DNA of 64,000 nt from Candidatus Devosia phytovorans (lineage in GTDB: Bacteria; Pseudomonadota; Alphaproteobacteria; Rhizobiales; Devosiaceae): assembly GCA_029202405.1 (NCBI GenBank), contig CP119312.1:2485001-2549000 (forward strand), in the 5' to 3' direction. Below, in pieces: positions 9,262 to 17,696 of the stretch. Position numbers and translations under genes: made by a program. The first letter of the stretch is position 1. The number at the start of each line of letters is the position of its first letter. The notes beneath the pieces are model-generated. The model was not told where the DNA came from, made no database searches, and saw nothing but the letters and a program-made list of their open reading frames with translations.

Positions 9262-10110
9262 ATGTCCCCTGATACCGCCACCCATCTCCATGCCACCCAC
9301 GAGGGCATGACGGTCTTTCTCGACCGTCGCCCGGCCCGGCGCGGCGAGGCCTATCGCTCGCATATGCAGGGCGGCATCTGGCTTGGAGTTATTGCAGCGG
9401 CCGATCTTGAAACGGAGGAGCCGGTCTTTGGTCGGCGTCGATGGACCGGCTCCACGGTCACCGGCTTCTGGGCACCCAGCGAAATGCCCAGCGATCACTT
9501 TGTGATGGCCGACAGTTCCATGGCGAGCCTCTTTGTCCATCTCGACAACACGGCACAGCAACGTCTTGGTCTGGATGAGGGACGCGTTTCCTCGTGGTCG
9601 GGCCTCACCCTTTCTTCGGGCGCGTTCGCGCTGCGCGGCATTCTCGACCAGACGCGGGCCCTGTTCTCGGCTGCAACGCCGACCAGACCGCATGACATCA
9701 TCAGCTTTGGTCGCAAGGTTACCGCCAACCTTCTCGGCGAAACCGATCTCCTGCCCGCCGAACTCGCTCGCGACCCTGCCCCCCTGTCGACAATCGATAT
9801 CGACCGGGTCTATCGCGCCCGCGACATGCTGCTGGCCGACCTGCGCAATCCACCCACGATCGTCGAGTTGGCGCGCTGCGCCGGCACCAACACCCGCAAG
9901 CTCACCGAACAGTTCCGGGCTCTCTTCGGCATGCCGCCTTTTGCCTATCTGAAGCACTATCGGCTCGAGCAGGCCCTCGATGCCGTGCAGCGCGGCGACC
10001 GGCCGATCACCGATATCGCCGCCGAAATCGGCTATCGCCCGACGCACCTGTCCGCCGCTTTCCGCGCCCGCTTCGGTCGCTCGCCGCGCCATTATCGCAC
10101 CGCCATGTGA
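9262..10110 (+). CDS. AraC-family regulator, PchR-like, divergent from the ABC transporter pair
   Basis: Start chosen at the ATG at 9262, giving 282 residues; an open frame extends further upstream but crosses the opposite gene's start. The N-terminal sensor region (about residues 1-170) is followed by the AraC DNA-binding domain (about 185-282) with TRKLTEQFRALFGMPPFAYL and AAEIGYRPTHLSAAFRARFG, ending RSPRHYRTAM. It is the intact relative of the fragment at 1656-2210. Its position between the exporter-fold pair and the ferric-siderophore importer makes it a likely activator of both. Its 3' end overlaps the convergent ATPase gene by 19 bases. Confidence 0.85.
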   Translation: MSPDTATHLHATHEGMTVFLDRRPARRGEAYRSHMQGGIWLGVIAAADLETEEPVFGRRRWTGSTVTGFWAPSEMPSDHFVMADSSMASLFVHLDNTAQQRLGLDEGRVSSWSGLTLSSGAFALRGILDQTRALFSAATPTRPHDIISFGRKVTANLLGETDLLPAELARDPAPLSTIDIDRVYRARDMLLADLRNPPTIVELARCAGTNTRKLTEQFRALFGMPPFAYLKHYRLEQALDAVQRGDRPITDIAAEIGYRPTHLSAAFRARFGRSPRHYRTAM

Positions 10111-10889
10111 GCCGGCAGGGCGATGCAATGTGGCCTTTGCCGTCCCTCGGGGCCGATGGCCATCACGTTGACGTCGATCCCGAACAGCTTTTGCACCGTC
10201 TCGCGCGACACCACGGCATCAGGCGCACCATCCGCCTCGATCCCACCGTCGCGCATGGCCACGATCCGGTCGGCATAGGCGGAAGCCTGGTTGATGTCGT
10301 GCAACACCATTACCACGCCGATCCCCTCATCGCGATTGAGACGCGCGAGTAGATCGAGCACTTCAAACTGGTGGCCAATGTCGAGATAGGTGGTCGGCTC
10401 GTCGAGCAGCAGCCATTTCGGCTTCTGCGCCAATGCCAGCGCAATCCAGGCGCGTTGCCGCTCACCACCCGAAAGCTGACCGAATGAGCGATCGGTGAAT
10501 TCACCCAGCCCGACCTGATCGATAGCCCAGTCGACCACGGCATGATCCTCTCGCGAGGCCGAGGCAAAAAAACCCTGATGGGCAAAGCGCCCATGCTCGA
10601 TCACCCGCCGCATGCTCATCCCCTCCGGCGCTACCGGCGCCTGCGGCAGCAGTGCCAATTGCCGCGCCAGCGATTTCCGCGACCACTGCGCCACCAGTCG
10701 TCCATCGAGCCTCACCTCCCCCGCCTGGATCGGCAGCAGGCCGCCCAAGGTTCGCATCAAGGTCGACTTGCCACAGCCATTGGGCCCAATGATCGCGGTG
10801 ATCCCGCCGGCCTCGATGCCCAGGCTCACTTGATCGAGCACCACGCGCTCGCCATAGCCGACGGTGACGGAACGGGCTTCCAAACTCAT
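10092..10889 (-). CDS. Ferric-siderophore ABC importer, ATPase (FepC/FhuC type)
   Basis: A 265-residue ATPase. Start at the ATG at 10889, which overlaps the permease stop by ATGA. Walker A GPNGCGKST at about residues 35-43, signature LSGGERQRAW near 139 and Walker B WLLLDEPTTYLDIGHQ near 159 are intact; the TYLDIGHQ continuation is characteristic of the FecE/FepC/BtuD group. It powers the inner-membrane import of an iron-siderophore complex with the two permeases upstream. It is the last gene of a four-gene operon with the binding protein and permeases. Confidence 0.9.
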   Translation of the reverse strand: MSLEARSVTVGYGERVVLDQVSLGIEAGGITAIIGPNGCGKSTLMRTLGGLLPIQAGEVRLDGRLVAQWSRKSLARQLALLPQAPVAPEGMSMRRVIEHGRFAHQGFFASASREDHAVVDWAIDQVGLGEFTDRSFGQLSGGERQRAWIALALAQKPKWLLLDEPTTYLDIGHQFEVLDLLARLNRDEGIGVVMVLHDINQASAYADRIVAMRDGGIEADGAPDAVVSRETVQKLFGIDVNVMAIGPEGRQRPHCIALPAHMAVR

Positions 10890-11926
10890 TTGAGGCTCCA
10901 GCCGCGCAGGCGCAGCAATAGAAGAAATACCGGCACGCCGATGAGGCTGGTCACGGCCCCCACTGGCACTTCGAGCGGCACGGCAATGCTGCGCGACACC
11001 ACATCGCTGAGCACCAGCAACAGCGCTCCGCCAACTACACAAAGCAGCATCTGCTGGCCAAGGTTCGGCCCTACCATCAGCCGCACCGCATGTGGCACCA
11101 CCAGCCCGACAAAACCGACGGGCCCAACAACCGCCACCCCGCTGGCCGCCAGCGCCACGCCCACAGCCAGACCCAGAGGCCGCCAGAGTCGGATCTCCAG
11201 CCCCATTGATCGCGCCATGTCGCCATCAAACCGCAACAGACCGATCGGCCGCAGCACCAGGGCCGTTGCGATCACACCAGCCGCGGTCCAGGGCAAGATT
11301 GTCACCGCCTCGTCATAGCCGCGCCCAAACAGCGATCCGGCGAGCCAGATCATCGCCACCTCCGCCTGAGCCCCACCCATTGCCAGCACCGTCGCCATTA
11401 CCGCCGCACTGACGATGGCGCCGAAGGCCACCCCGGCCAGCGCCGTCCGGGTCGGGTCCAGTTCGCCGTCCCAGGCGAGCCAGAACACCAGCGCCCCGGC
11501 TAGGATACCGCCGCCTAGTGCCACGAAGGGCACCGTCGACATCGGCAGGTAATAGCGCGCGAAATTCGGCGTCCCCTCGGGCACCAAAAAGCTCGCTGCG
11601 AGCAGCATGGCGAGCACGACGGCCAGGCTTGCCCCACCCGAAATACCGAGCACTGTCGGGTCGGCCAGCGGATTGCGCAGCGCCGTCTGGAAGATCAGGC
11701 CCGCCAGCGCAAAATGCACTCCGACCTGCATCGCCACCACGAGGCGTGGCAGCCGATAGGTCGAGATGATCCGTTCCGCCATCTCCCCCTGCGGGTCGAG
11801 CATCAGCGCACCAAGATCGGACCAGCTAGCATCGGCGGCGCCAAACACCATGCCGAGCAACAGCGCAAAAATCAAAGCCAGCAATGCCGCCATGAGCAGC
11901 AGGAAAAAGTGCGGCCACGCGGTCAT
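10886..11926 (-). CDS. FecCD-family iron-siderophore permease (second)
   Basis: A 346-residue polytopic protein. The start is the ATG at 11926, overlapping the upstream permease stop by ATGA; longer reading in the same frame is shadow of that gene. About nine to ten membrane helices are visible, with the family motifs RLPRLVVAMQVGVHFALAG, NPLADPTVLGISGGASLAVV and VGFVGLVVPHAVRLMVG. It forms half of the channel for the binding-protein-dependent importer. Tight coupling on both sides (ATGA overlaps) indicates one transcript. Confidence 0.9.
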   Translation of the reverse strand: MTAWPHFFLLLMAALLALIFALLLGMVFGAADASWSDLGALMLDPQGEMAERIISTYRLPRLVVAMQVGVHFALAGLIFQTALRNPLADPTVLGISGGASLAVVLAMLLAASFLVPEGTPNFARYYLPMSTVPFVALGGGILAGALVFWLAWDGELDPTRTALAGVAFGAIVSAAVMATVLAMGGAQAEVAMIWLAGSLFGRGYDEAVTILPWTAAGVIATALVLRPIGLLRFDGDMARSMGLEIRLWRPLGLAVGVALAASGVAVVGPVGFVGLVVPHAVRLMVGPNLGQQMLLCVVGGALLLVLSDVVSRSIAVPLEVPVGAVTSLIGVPVFLLLLRLRGWSLK

Positions 11927-12933
11927 GCCGCCCTCCGCATCTGCCGCAGGAACAGCAAGAGCAGCGCCCCGCCGAGCAGCGTGGTCAAAATCCCGGCAGG
12001 CATCTGCTTGCTCCAGATGCCCGAGCGGGCGAATGCATCGGTGGCCAGGGTTAGCGCCGCGCCATTGAGCGCCACCAGCGGCAGCAGCAATCCGTGCCCG
12101 GCATTGCCCCCCGCCCGTCCCAGTAGCCAGCGCGTCAGGTGTGGCACCGCAAAGCCGACGAAACCGAGCGGCCCCGCCGCCGCGACGCTCGCCGCCGTAA
12201 GAACCACCGCAATCACCAGGAAGCCGAGCCGCCACAACACCGCATTGGCCCCAAGCGAGCGCGACACCGCATCCTCAAATTGCAGAATATCGAGCCGCCG
12301 CCCGAGCAGCATGCCGGCGACCAGACCACCAGCCACCCATGGCCAGGTAAAGAAGACCTCGATCCAGGTGCGGTTCATGAAGCCGCCGATCAGCCAGAAA
12401 TAGAGCGTCTGGATCGCCGTGCGGTTCAACACCATGGTGGCGCTGATCGCGGCCATGAAGAAAATAGACACGGCCATGCCAGCCAGCGTCAATTGCAACG
12501 GCGCAAAGCCGGACGGTCGCGCCAGCAGCAGCGTGATCCCCGCCGCGAAAAGTCCCCCGGCAATTCCCGCCGGCATCAGCAGGGCCGTGTCGGACGAGAC
12601 CAGCACCATCACGCTCGCCACGGCAAAAGCGGCGCCCGAACTCACGCCCATCAACCCCGGATCGCCCAGCGGATTGCGCAACACCGTCTGGATGATCAGC
12701 CCTGCCATGGCAAGGCTTGCGCCCACCAGCACAGCAACCAGCGCTCGCGGCAGTCGCAATTCGCGCACCACGAAGCCAGATTGCGACCCGTCATCGACGA
12801 ACACATGTCGCAGCGCCTCAAGCATGGACGTGGCAACACTGCCCTCGCCCATGGTTTGGACGAAGGAGAATGCGAGCACCAGGGCAGCCCCCGTTGCGAT
12901 GAGACTTGCGCGAAAACAGAGCGACATGGGCAT
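11923..12933 (-). CDS. FecCD-family iron-siderophore permease (first)
   Basis: A 336-residue membrane protein with the FecCD motifs RELRLPRALVAVLVGASLAM, NPLGDPGLMGVSSGAAFAVA and GFVGFAVPHLTRWLLG. Start taken at the ATG at 12933; a second ATG two codons later (12927) is equally possible, and no strong ribosome site separates them. It sits 27 bases after the binding-protein gene and overlaps the next permease. Together the two permeases make a heterodimeric BtuC-like channel, as in FepD/FepG. Confidence 0.9.
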   Translation of the reverse strand: MPMSLCFRASLIATGAALVLAFSFVQTMGEGSVATSMLEALRHVFVDDGSQSGFVVRELRLPRALVAVLVGASLAMAGLIIQTVLRNPLGDPGLMGVSSGAAFAVASVMVLVSSDTALLMPAGIAGGLFAAGITLLLARPSGFAPLQLTLAGMAVSIFFMAAISATMVLNRTAIQTLYFWLIGGFMNRTWIEVFFTWPWVAGGLVAGMLLGRRLDILQFEDAVSRSLGANAVLWRLGFLVIAVVLTAASVAAAGPLGFVGFAVPHLTRWLLGRAGGNAGHGLLLPLVALNGAALTLATDAFARSGIWSKQMPAGILTTLLGGALLLLFLRQMRRAA

Positions 12934-12960
12934 GGGCGGGCGTTCACCCGCTCCTTCCGA

Positions 12961-13899
12961 TCAGGGGGGCAGTACCGTCGCGGCCGAGCCCTCAGGCAGC
13001 TCAGGCGCCGCAAAGGTTTCGGGATAAAGCAGATGCGCAATCTCGCGGAACACCAACTCACGCGCCATCGGCCCGGTCGGCTGGGAATAGTGATCCCCAA
13101 CAAGATAGGCGTGTCCGTCCTTGACCGAGCGCATCTGCGCATAGGCCGGATTGGCCTTGCCCTCGTCGCCATGCGACACGAAGAGGAAGAAGTAGTCGGG
13201 ATCGAGCGAGAGCAGGTCCTCGGCTTCGAGCGGCACGAAGGCCTGCACGGGATCGTCCACCTCGGCCATGCCCAGCACGTTCTCGGCCTTCAGCAGCGGC
13301 AGGAATTCGGATGGCAGCAGATTAGTCTGGTAGCCATAGAGCGTATCGTAGTAGGACCATACGAAGAGCGCTGAAACGTCGCCCGGGGCCTTGGCCTCAT
13401 ATTCAGCGATCAGCGCCCGGAAAGCCTCGTTTGACGCCTTGCCGTCATCGCCCTTGCTCAGCGCCAGCGAAGCGCTCTCCACCGAGCGATAGGAATCCTC
13501 CAGCGTCACGCTGTCATAGGCAAGAAACGCCCCGAACTTTTCCAGGTCCGCGGCAAAAGGGCCGGCATAGTTGACCATGCCGATGGTCAGATCGATCTCG
13601 TCCTGTGCCATCAGCTCGAGATTGGGTGCGGTCATGTCACCATAATCGGTCACGCCCTCGCCCGTCCCGAGATAGGTTGGATACTCGCCCTCATAGGTGA
13701 TCATGCCGACCTCCTTGAGGCCAAGGGCCGCCAGAATGTCGGCTCCGAAGATCGAGAGCGATGCGATGCGCTCCGGCGCGGTTTCGATTGTCACCTCGGC
13801 GCCGCGGTCGTCGGTAACTGTCACGGGGTACTGCTGTGCCAATGTGGCTGTCGATGCTAACAGTGTGCTAGCCAATAGCAGCGAAATACTGACCTTCAT
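12961..13899 (-). CDS. Periplasmic iron-siderophore binding protein (FepB-like)
   Basis: A 312-residue secreted protein. The second of two adjacent ATGs (13899) is preferred because GGAG lies six bases upstream. A signal peptide (MKVSISLLLASTLLASTATLA) ends at a probable cleavage before QQYPVTV. The mature part has the helical-backbone binding fold pattern: VTVTDDRGAEVTIETAPERI at the front, YGDMTAPNLELMAQDEIDL in the first lobe and the long connecting helix after GYQTNLLPSEFLPLL. It delivers ferric siderophore, or possibly heme or another metal chelate, to the permeases 27 bases downstream. It opens the operon. Confidence 0.88.
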   Translation of the reverse strand: MKVSISLLLASTLLASTATLAQQYPVTVTDDRGAEVTIETAPERIASLSIFGADILAALGLKEVGMITYEGEYPTYLGTGEGVTDYGDMTAPNLELMAQDEIDLTIGMVNYAGPFAADLEKFGAFLAYDSVTLEDSYRSVESASLALSKGDDGKASNEAFRALIAEYEAKAPGDVSALFVWSYYDTLYGYQTNLLPSEFLPLLKAENVLGMAEVDDPVQAFVPLEAEDLLSLDPDYFFLFVSHGDEGKANPAYAQMRSVKDGHAYLVGDHYSQPTGPMARELVFREIAHLLYPETFAAPELPEGSAATVLPP

Positions 13900-13971
13900 C
13901 ATGCTCTCCAGACTGGTTCCGGTAGACCCGCTAAGCCCCTCCCCCCCTGCCCGCAAGCACGATCATCCCAG

Positions 13972-13988
13972 CTTTGAGCCGTTCTAAA
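13972..13988. promoter_or_regulatory. Iron-control-element-like site (Irr box half-site) upstream of the importer operon
   Basis: The rhizobial Irr-controlled ICE consensus is TTTAGAA-N3-TTCTAAA. The sequence here has a perfect right half TTCTAAA (13982-13988), three spacer bases and a weak left half with four of seven matches. It lies 73 bases before the binding-protein start, where iron control is expected. The match is partial, so this is a suggestion. Confidence 0.3.
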
Positions 13989-14167
13989 TCATAGTGTGTT
14001 TCACGAAAGTCCAACGCTTCGGCCCGCTTCGAGCGAGGACAACATGCCTAGACGCTTCCTGAAACTCAATGTTGAGTAGGTCAAGATTTATGGGCAGCGT
14101 GCAGGAGAACCCCAAGGCGGACTGGATGACAGAACTGGGGTGGGAAGCTGACCCGAACCAAACCAAC

Positions 14168-15379
14168 TTAGGCCGGGAAAGAGCGCATTGACGTCGTATC
14201 GTGCGCGACTGAAACTCGCCCTTCTGCTTGATAGCGGCAGCTCCCCATTACCCATGTCGACGAGACCATTTGGGCGCCATCCAGTTCAACAAAGCTAGCA
14301 ATGGCACCCGGCCTTAGGTGACCATAGTTGCTGTCAATCCCGACTGCGCGCGATGAATAGAGAGAGGCCATGCGAAGGGCCTCTTCCCATGGGACGTCCA
14401 CCTTTTCGTGCATAAAATGAATGGCGTCGATCATGTCGAGGTCGGCACCGGCCAAGGTCCCGTTGGCCAGTCGCAGGTCGCCGTTAGCTCGATATACCGT
14501 GCGCCCGTTCAGCTCGAAGCTGGTGAGGTCCGATCCCGTCTGAGACATGGAGTCGCTGACGAGAAATATCCGACCGGGTCCGAGCTTCGCGGCGAATGCA
14601 ACCCGGATCACCGACGGGTGGACATGGATACCATCAGCAATCAAGCCGGCAAACACATCCCTGGCGCCCAGCGCCGCGCCGACCACGCCTGGTTCGCGGT
14701 TTTGAAGCTGGCTCATCGCATTATAAAGGTGGGTAGCCTGGCGCGCACCTGCCTCGAACGCTCGTTCGGTTGTTATCGCGTCGGCGTCCGAATGGCCTAT
14801 GCTGACGACTATTCCCGCATCGGCCATGATTTTGATCTGGTCTGGGCCAGCGGTTTCAGCGGCGACTGTGACGAGGAGCATAGGCAGCTCCCGCTTTGGG
14901 GCCAACACCCTATCCAGATCAGACTGATCCATCGGGCGGATCAACGCCAGATCGTGCGTCCCTTTTCTGGCTATCGCCAGGTGCGGACTTTCCAGATGAA
15001 GACTCAGAAAACCGGGCACTTGAGCACGGACGGCGTCGATACCCGCGGCGATCGCCGCTTCATTAACTGCCGCAGTATCGGTGATGAGCGTGGGCAGCAA
15101 AGCCGTCGTCCCGAATTGGGCATGGGCTCGGCAGATCGCCTCGATCGCCGCCACATCGGGCTGGTTATTGAAGAGTACCCCTCCCCCACCATTTACCTGC
15201 AAATCGACAAAGCCGGGTACAAGATCCCCGGCAAGGTCAATGCGCCTCGCATCCTCCGGTATGGAGCCACGCGCCGCAATCGCCTCGACAATGCCGTCCG
15301 GCACCACGAGGGCGGCGGTGTCATGCCAGGTTTCGGAATCGAATATCCGAGGGGCAGTGATCGCGAGCAGATCAACCAT
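14168..15379 (-). CDS. nagA: N-acetylglucosamine-6-phosphate deacetylase
   Basis: A 403-residue amidohydrolase that removes acetate from GlcNAc-6-phosphate in amino-sugar and cell-wall recycling. Visible motifs: GFVDLQVNGGGGV near residue 56, LHLESPHL near 127 (metal-ligand Glu), GHSDA near 197, THLYNAMSQLQNREPG near 218, ADGIHVHP near 248 and the catalytic Asp in VSDSM near 275. The family usually has HLEGP where this has HLESP. No kinase, GlcN6P deaminase or sugar transporter is adjacent, so it stands alone between the iron island and tRNA genes. The enzyme class is clear; activity with the altered loop is not certain. Confidence 0.88.
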   Translation of the reverse strand: MVDLLAITAPRIFDSETWHDTAALVVPDGIVEAIAARGSIPEDARRIDLAGDLVPGFVDLQVNGGGGVLFNNQPDVAAIEAICRAHAQFGTTALLPTLITDTAAVNEAAIAAGIDAVRAQVPGFLSLHLESPHLAIARKGTHDLALIRPMDQSDLDRVLAPKRELPMLLVTVAAETAGPDQIKIMADAGIVVSIGHSDADAITTERAFEAGARQATHLYNAMSQLQNREPGVVGAALGARDVFAGLIADGIHVHPSVIRVAFAAKLGPGRIFLVSDSMSQTGSDLTSFELNGRTVYRANGDLRLANGTLAGADLDMIDAIHFMHEKVDVPWEEALRMASLYSSRAVGIDSNYGHLRPGAIASFVELDGAQMVSSTWVMGSCRYQAEGRVSVAHDTTSMRSFPA

Positions 15380-15602
15380 CGGGTTGGATCCTTACTCTCA
15401 GGTTGGGCTTATCCCTTGAGGGCTCCCGCGGTCATCGATCCGCGGCGCCAATAATAGACAGCGTCGCGACGAAAACAGTGGGAAATGGCAGGCAAGCGAC
15501 ATGCTCCCGATGGGCATGTAACACACCTATGTAATACAACTGGGGATTCTTTCGGAGCCAGACGGCTCAAAAACCAGCATAATCAATGACTTGATAGATT
15601 GC

Positions 15603-15677
15603 TGGCTGGGGTGCCAGGATTCGAACCTGGGAATGTCGGTACCAAAAACCGATGCCTTACCACTTGGCGACACCCCA
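15603..15677 (-). tRNA. tRNA-Gln (anticodon TTG)
   Basis: On the minus strand the sequence starts TGGGGTGTCGCCAAGTGGTA, has anticodon loop T-T-TTG-G-T, T-loop GGTTCGAATCC and ends with acceptor CCCCA, discriminator G and an encoded CCA. All four stems pair. Length 75 with CCA. Confidence 0.95.
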
Positions 15678-15850
15678 ACGTGGCGCGGTTCCTACACGGT
15701 TTGGCAGCGCTTCGCAACACGCCGAAAACAGCCGTAAAAACCCTGTGCTAGACGCTTGTATGCGGAAACAAGCGCAGCTATAACCCGGCCCATCGCGACT
15801 GGCCAAGAGCGAATGACGCCCCGGCCGCAAATCCCGTGTCGCCATCCTGA

Positions 15851-15927
15851 CGGAGTATAGCGCAGCCTGGTAGCGCACCTGCTTCGGGAGCAGGGGGTCG
15901 AGTGTTCGAATCACTCTACTCCGACCA
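15851..15927 (+). tRNA. tRNA-Pro (anticodon CGG)
   Basis: Starts CGGAGTATAGCGCAGCCTGG, anticodon stem CCTGC/GCAGG with loop TTCGGGA (anticodon CGG), T-loop TGTTCGAATCA, acceptor pair CGGAGTA/TACTCCG, discriminator A and encoded CCA. Length 77. Confidence 0.95.
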
Positions 15928-15930
15928 ATC

Positions 15931-15965
15931 AACCCCGGCGTCTGCGGACGTCGGGGTTTTTGTTT
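15931..15965 (+). terminator. Rho-independent terminator of tRNA-Pro
   Basis: AACCCCGGCGT / ACGTCGGGGTT forms an 11-base stem with one G-T pair and a six-base loop, followed by a T-rich run (TTTTTGTTT). It begins four bases after the tRNA CCA end. Confidence 0.9.
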
Positions 15966-15969
15966 GCGC

Positions 15970-16920
15970 CTAGGCGGCGACCGTTTCGCGGTAGTGCCTG
16001 AGCACCTTGTCTGCATCGACGCCGATGCAGACCGTCTGGGGGCGGCGGTTGGCCCAGTCCGGGTGACCGCCCTTGCGGGTGGAGGGCATCTGGATGGTCT
16101 GGCCGCTGGCAATGCCATCGCGGACGACCACGACCGGGCCCTGGCGGGTCTCGAACCACTCGGGGTGCAGCAGATAGGTCACCGCCAGCAGGTCATGGCC
16201 GACGACGCCGGCAAGGCCCATGATGTTGAGATAGAAGCGGGCGTAGTGGTCCGACATCTGCTGCAGCAGCGCGCCATTCTGGCCGGCTTCGGCCGCCAGC
16301 ACCTGAAGATAGGCGGTGTCGAGGATAATGTCGTGGGTGACGTCGAGGCCAACCACCACGATCGGCCAGTCGGCGGCAAACATTTCGTCGGCAGCCACGG
16401 CATCGCCGTGTATATTGGCTTCTGCAGCCGGGGTCACATTGCCGCTGCGGCCCTGGTAGCCGAAGGCGCCGCCCATGATGATGACCTGCTTGGTCAGGCC
16501 CGCAATCGCAGGATCCTGGCGCAATGCCAGAGCCAGATTGGTCATGCGGCCAACAGCGATGATGGTCACCTCGCCCGGATTGGCGCGGATGGTGTCGATG
16601 ATGAACTGGCTGGCCGTACCCGCCAGCAGGCCTTCGGTGCCGATTTGCGGAATTTCGATATCGCCCAGGCCGTTGTCGCCATGCACGATGGTCGGCTCTG
16701 GCTTGAAGATGCCATCGAGCGTTTCGCCGGCGCCGCGGATGACCGGCGCGCTCAGGCCAAACTGCTGGCGCAGGAACAGGGCGTTGCGGGTGGTGGTGTC
16801 GATGCTGGCATTGCCCACCACGGTGGTGATGCCCAGGAGTTCGATGTCCGGCAGCTTGCTCAGGTAAAGCAGCGCCATGGCATCGTCGATGCCGGGGTCG
16901 GTGTCAAAAATAACCTTCAT
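15970..16920 (-). CDS. Inosine/uridine-preferring nucleoside hydrolase
   Basis: A 316-residue enzyme that splits ribonucleosides into base and ribose. The calcium-binding motif FDTDPGIDDAMALL is at residues 5-18; GITTVVGN near 30, a VGRMTNLALAL stretch near 122, GGAFGYQGRSGNVTPAAEAN near 150 and the ligand Asp/His pair in GLDVTHD near 190 complete the active site. The start ATG at 16920 fits the family start. It is probably monocistronic, facing the tRNA-Pro terminator. It serves purine and pyrimidine salvage; exact base preference cannot be read. Confidence 0.9.
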   Translation of the reverse strand: MKVIFDTDPGIDDAMALLYLSKLPDIELLGITTVVGNASIDTTTRNALFLRQQFGLSAPVIRGAGETLDGIFKPEPTIVHGDNGLGDIEIPQIGTEGLLAGTASQFIIDTIRANPGEVTIIAVGRMTNLALALRQDPAIAGLTKQVIIMGGAFGYQGRSGNVTPAAEANIHGDAVAADEMFAADWPIVVVGLDVTHDIILDTAYLQVLAAEAGQNGALLQQMSDHYARFYLNIMGLAGVVGHDLLAVTYLLHPEWFETRQGPVVVVRDGIASGQTIQMPSTRKGGHPDWANRRPQTVCIGVDADKVLRHYRETVAA

Positions 16921-17272
16921 GCGTGTCTTACATCCGGCAGCGGGCGCTGCCCTGTCCTTTGCAGATTTTCGGTGAGGCTTTCTAGGCAGTCCTGCGGTTT
17001 GCCGCTAGTCCCCCTCTGCCTGTCAAACCCTTGCCGGTGGCGGAAATGCAGCCATGCTTCGGCACGGCTCGGGACTGATTGAAAGCGGGGCATGCTGCGG
17101 TGTAGGCCTGCCAGGCTCAGACAAGGGCAGGTGTTTAGCGTCTCCATCTCGACATCTGCTCATTGAGCATATGCTTTTTCTTAACGAATGGAGATTTGTT
17201 AACGTGTGTTGCTGCCCCGGCTTTGGCATGATGGGGCCAAATAGATGCGCGTTACGGTGCGCGGAGTAAAAC
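16921..17272. other. 352-bp intergenic region with promoters and MarR-type palindromes
   Basis: I see no convincing gene here. A 71-residue frame on the plus strand (17054-17269) has no ribosome site and unusual cysteine-rich composition. The AT-richer part (about 17160-17210) holds two palindromes and probably the promoter of the MarR gene; the left part should hold the promoter of the divergent nucleoside hydrolase. Confidence 0.6.
17181..17202. promoter_or_regulatory. Likely MarR operator
   Basis: TTAACGAAT-GGAG-ATTTGTTAA: nine-base arms with one mismatch, AT-rich, 71 bases before the MarR start. A second perfect palindrome AGCATATGCT lies at 17166-17175. MarR proteins commonly bind such 16-24-base palindromes in their own promoter. 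Confidence 0.5.
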
Positions 17273-17695
17273 TTGCCTTCCCCCTCGACATCGGCACTGG
17301 CCGAATTGCTTGAACTCACCGCGCGCAAGCTGCATTCGCGTGGCCATGTCGCCGGTCTGTTTCCGGCGCAATGGGCGGCCTTGCGCTATTTCTCGCGTGC
17401 GCCCGAAGAACTGCGCACCTCAAGCGAACTGGCGCGATTCCAGGGTCTTGCCAATGGTCCGGTGAGCCGCACCGTGCGCACTCTGGTGCAAAAGGGCCTG
17501 CTGGCCAAGGCTGCCGAACAGCCCAAAGGACGCGCCGAAAGGCTGGAGCTGACCGTTGAGGGCGAGGCGTTGCTGGATAGCGACCCAACCCATGCGGTGG
17601 AAGCCGCCATCGATGGCGTCGCGCCGGGCGATTGCGAAGCGCTGGCGCGGGCGCTCGAAAGTATCGTGGCACAGCTCGAGCCCCGGCAGGACTAA
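17273..17695 (+). CDS. MarR-family transcriptional regulator
   Basis: A 140-residue winged-helix protein starting at TTG (17273): the preceding in-frame codon but one is a stop, and GGAG lies at 17263-17266, so TTG is the first possible start. The pattern AQWAALRYFSRAPEELRTSS, GLANGPVSRTVRTLVQKGLL and the wing RAERLELTVEGEALL is that of MarR repressors. The final helices would form the dimer interface. Target may be itself or the divergent nucleoside hydrolase. Followed directly by a strong terminator. Confidence 0.85.
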   Translation: MPSPSTSALAELLELTARKLHSRGHVAGLFPAQWAALRYFSRAPEELRTSSELARFQGLANGPVSRTVRTLVQKGLLAKAAEQPKGRAERLELTVEGEALLDSDPTHAVEAAIDGVAPGDCEALARALESIVAQLEPRQD

Positions 17696-17696
17696 C

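Noticed and set aside
12139..13374. Open frame of 411 codons on the plus strand
   Set aside because: Antisense to a FecCD permease and the binding protein, whose motifs are clear.
13984..14166. 60-codon frame on the minus strand between nagA and the binding-protein operon
   Set aside because: No ribosome site or recognisable pattern; the region more likely holds the operon promoter.
15380..15602. Possible riboswitch or small RNA upstream of nagA
   Set aside because: No conserved riboswitch core or strong structured element could be seen by eye.
17054..17269. 71-codon frame on the plus strand before the MarR gene
   Set aside because: No ribosome site, unusual Cys-rich composition, and it overlaps the palindromes of the promoter region.
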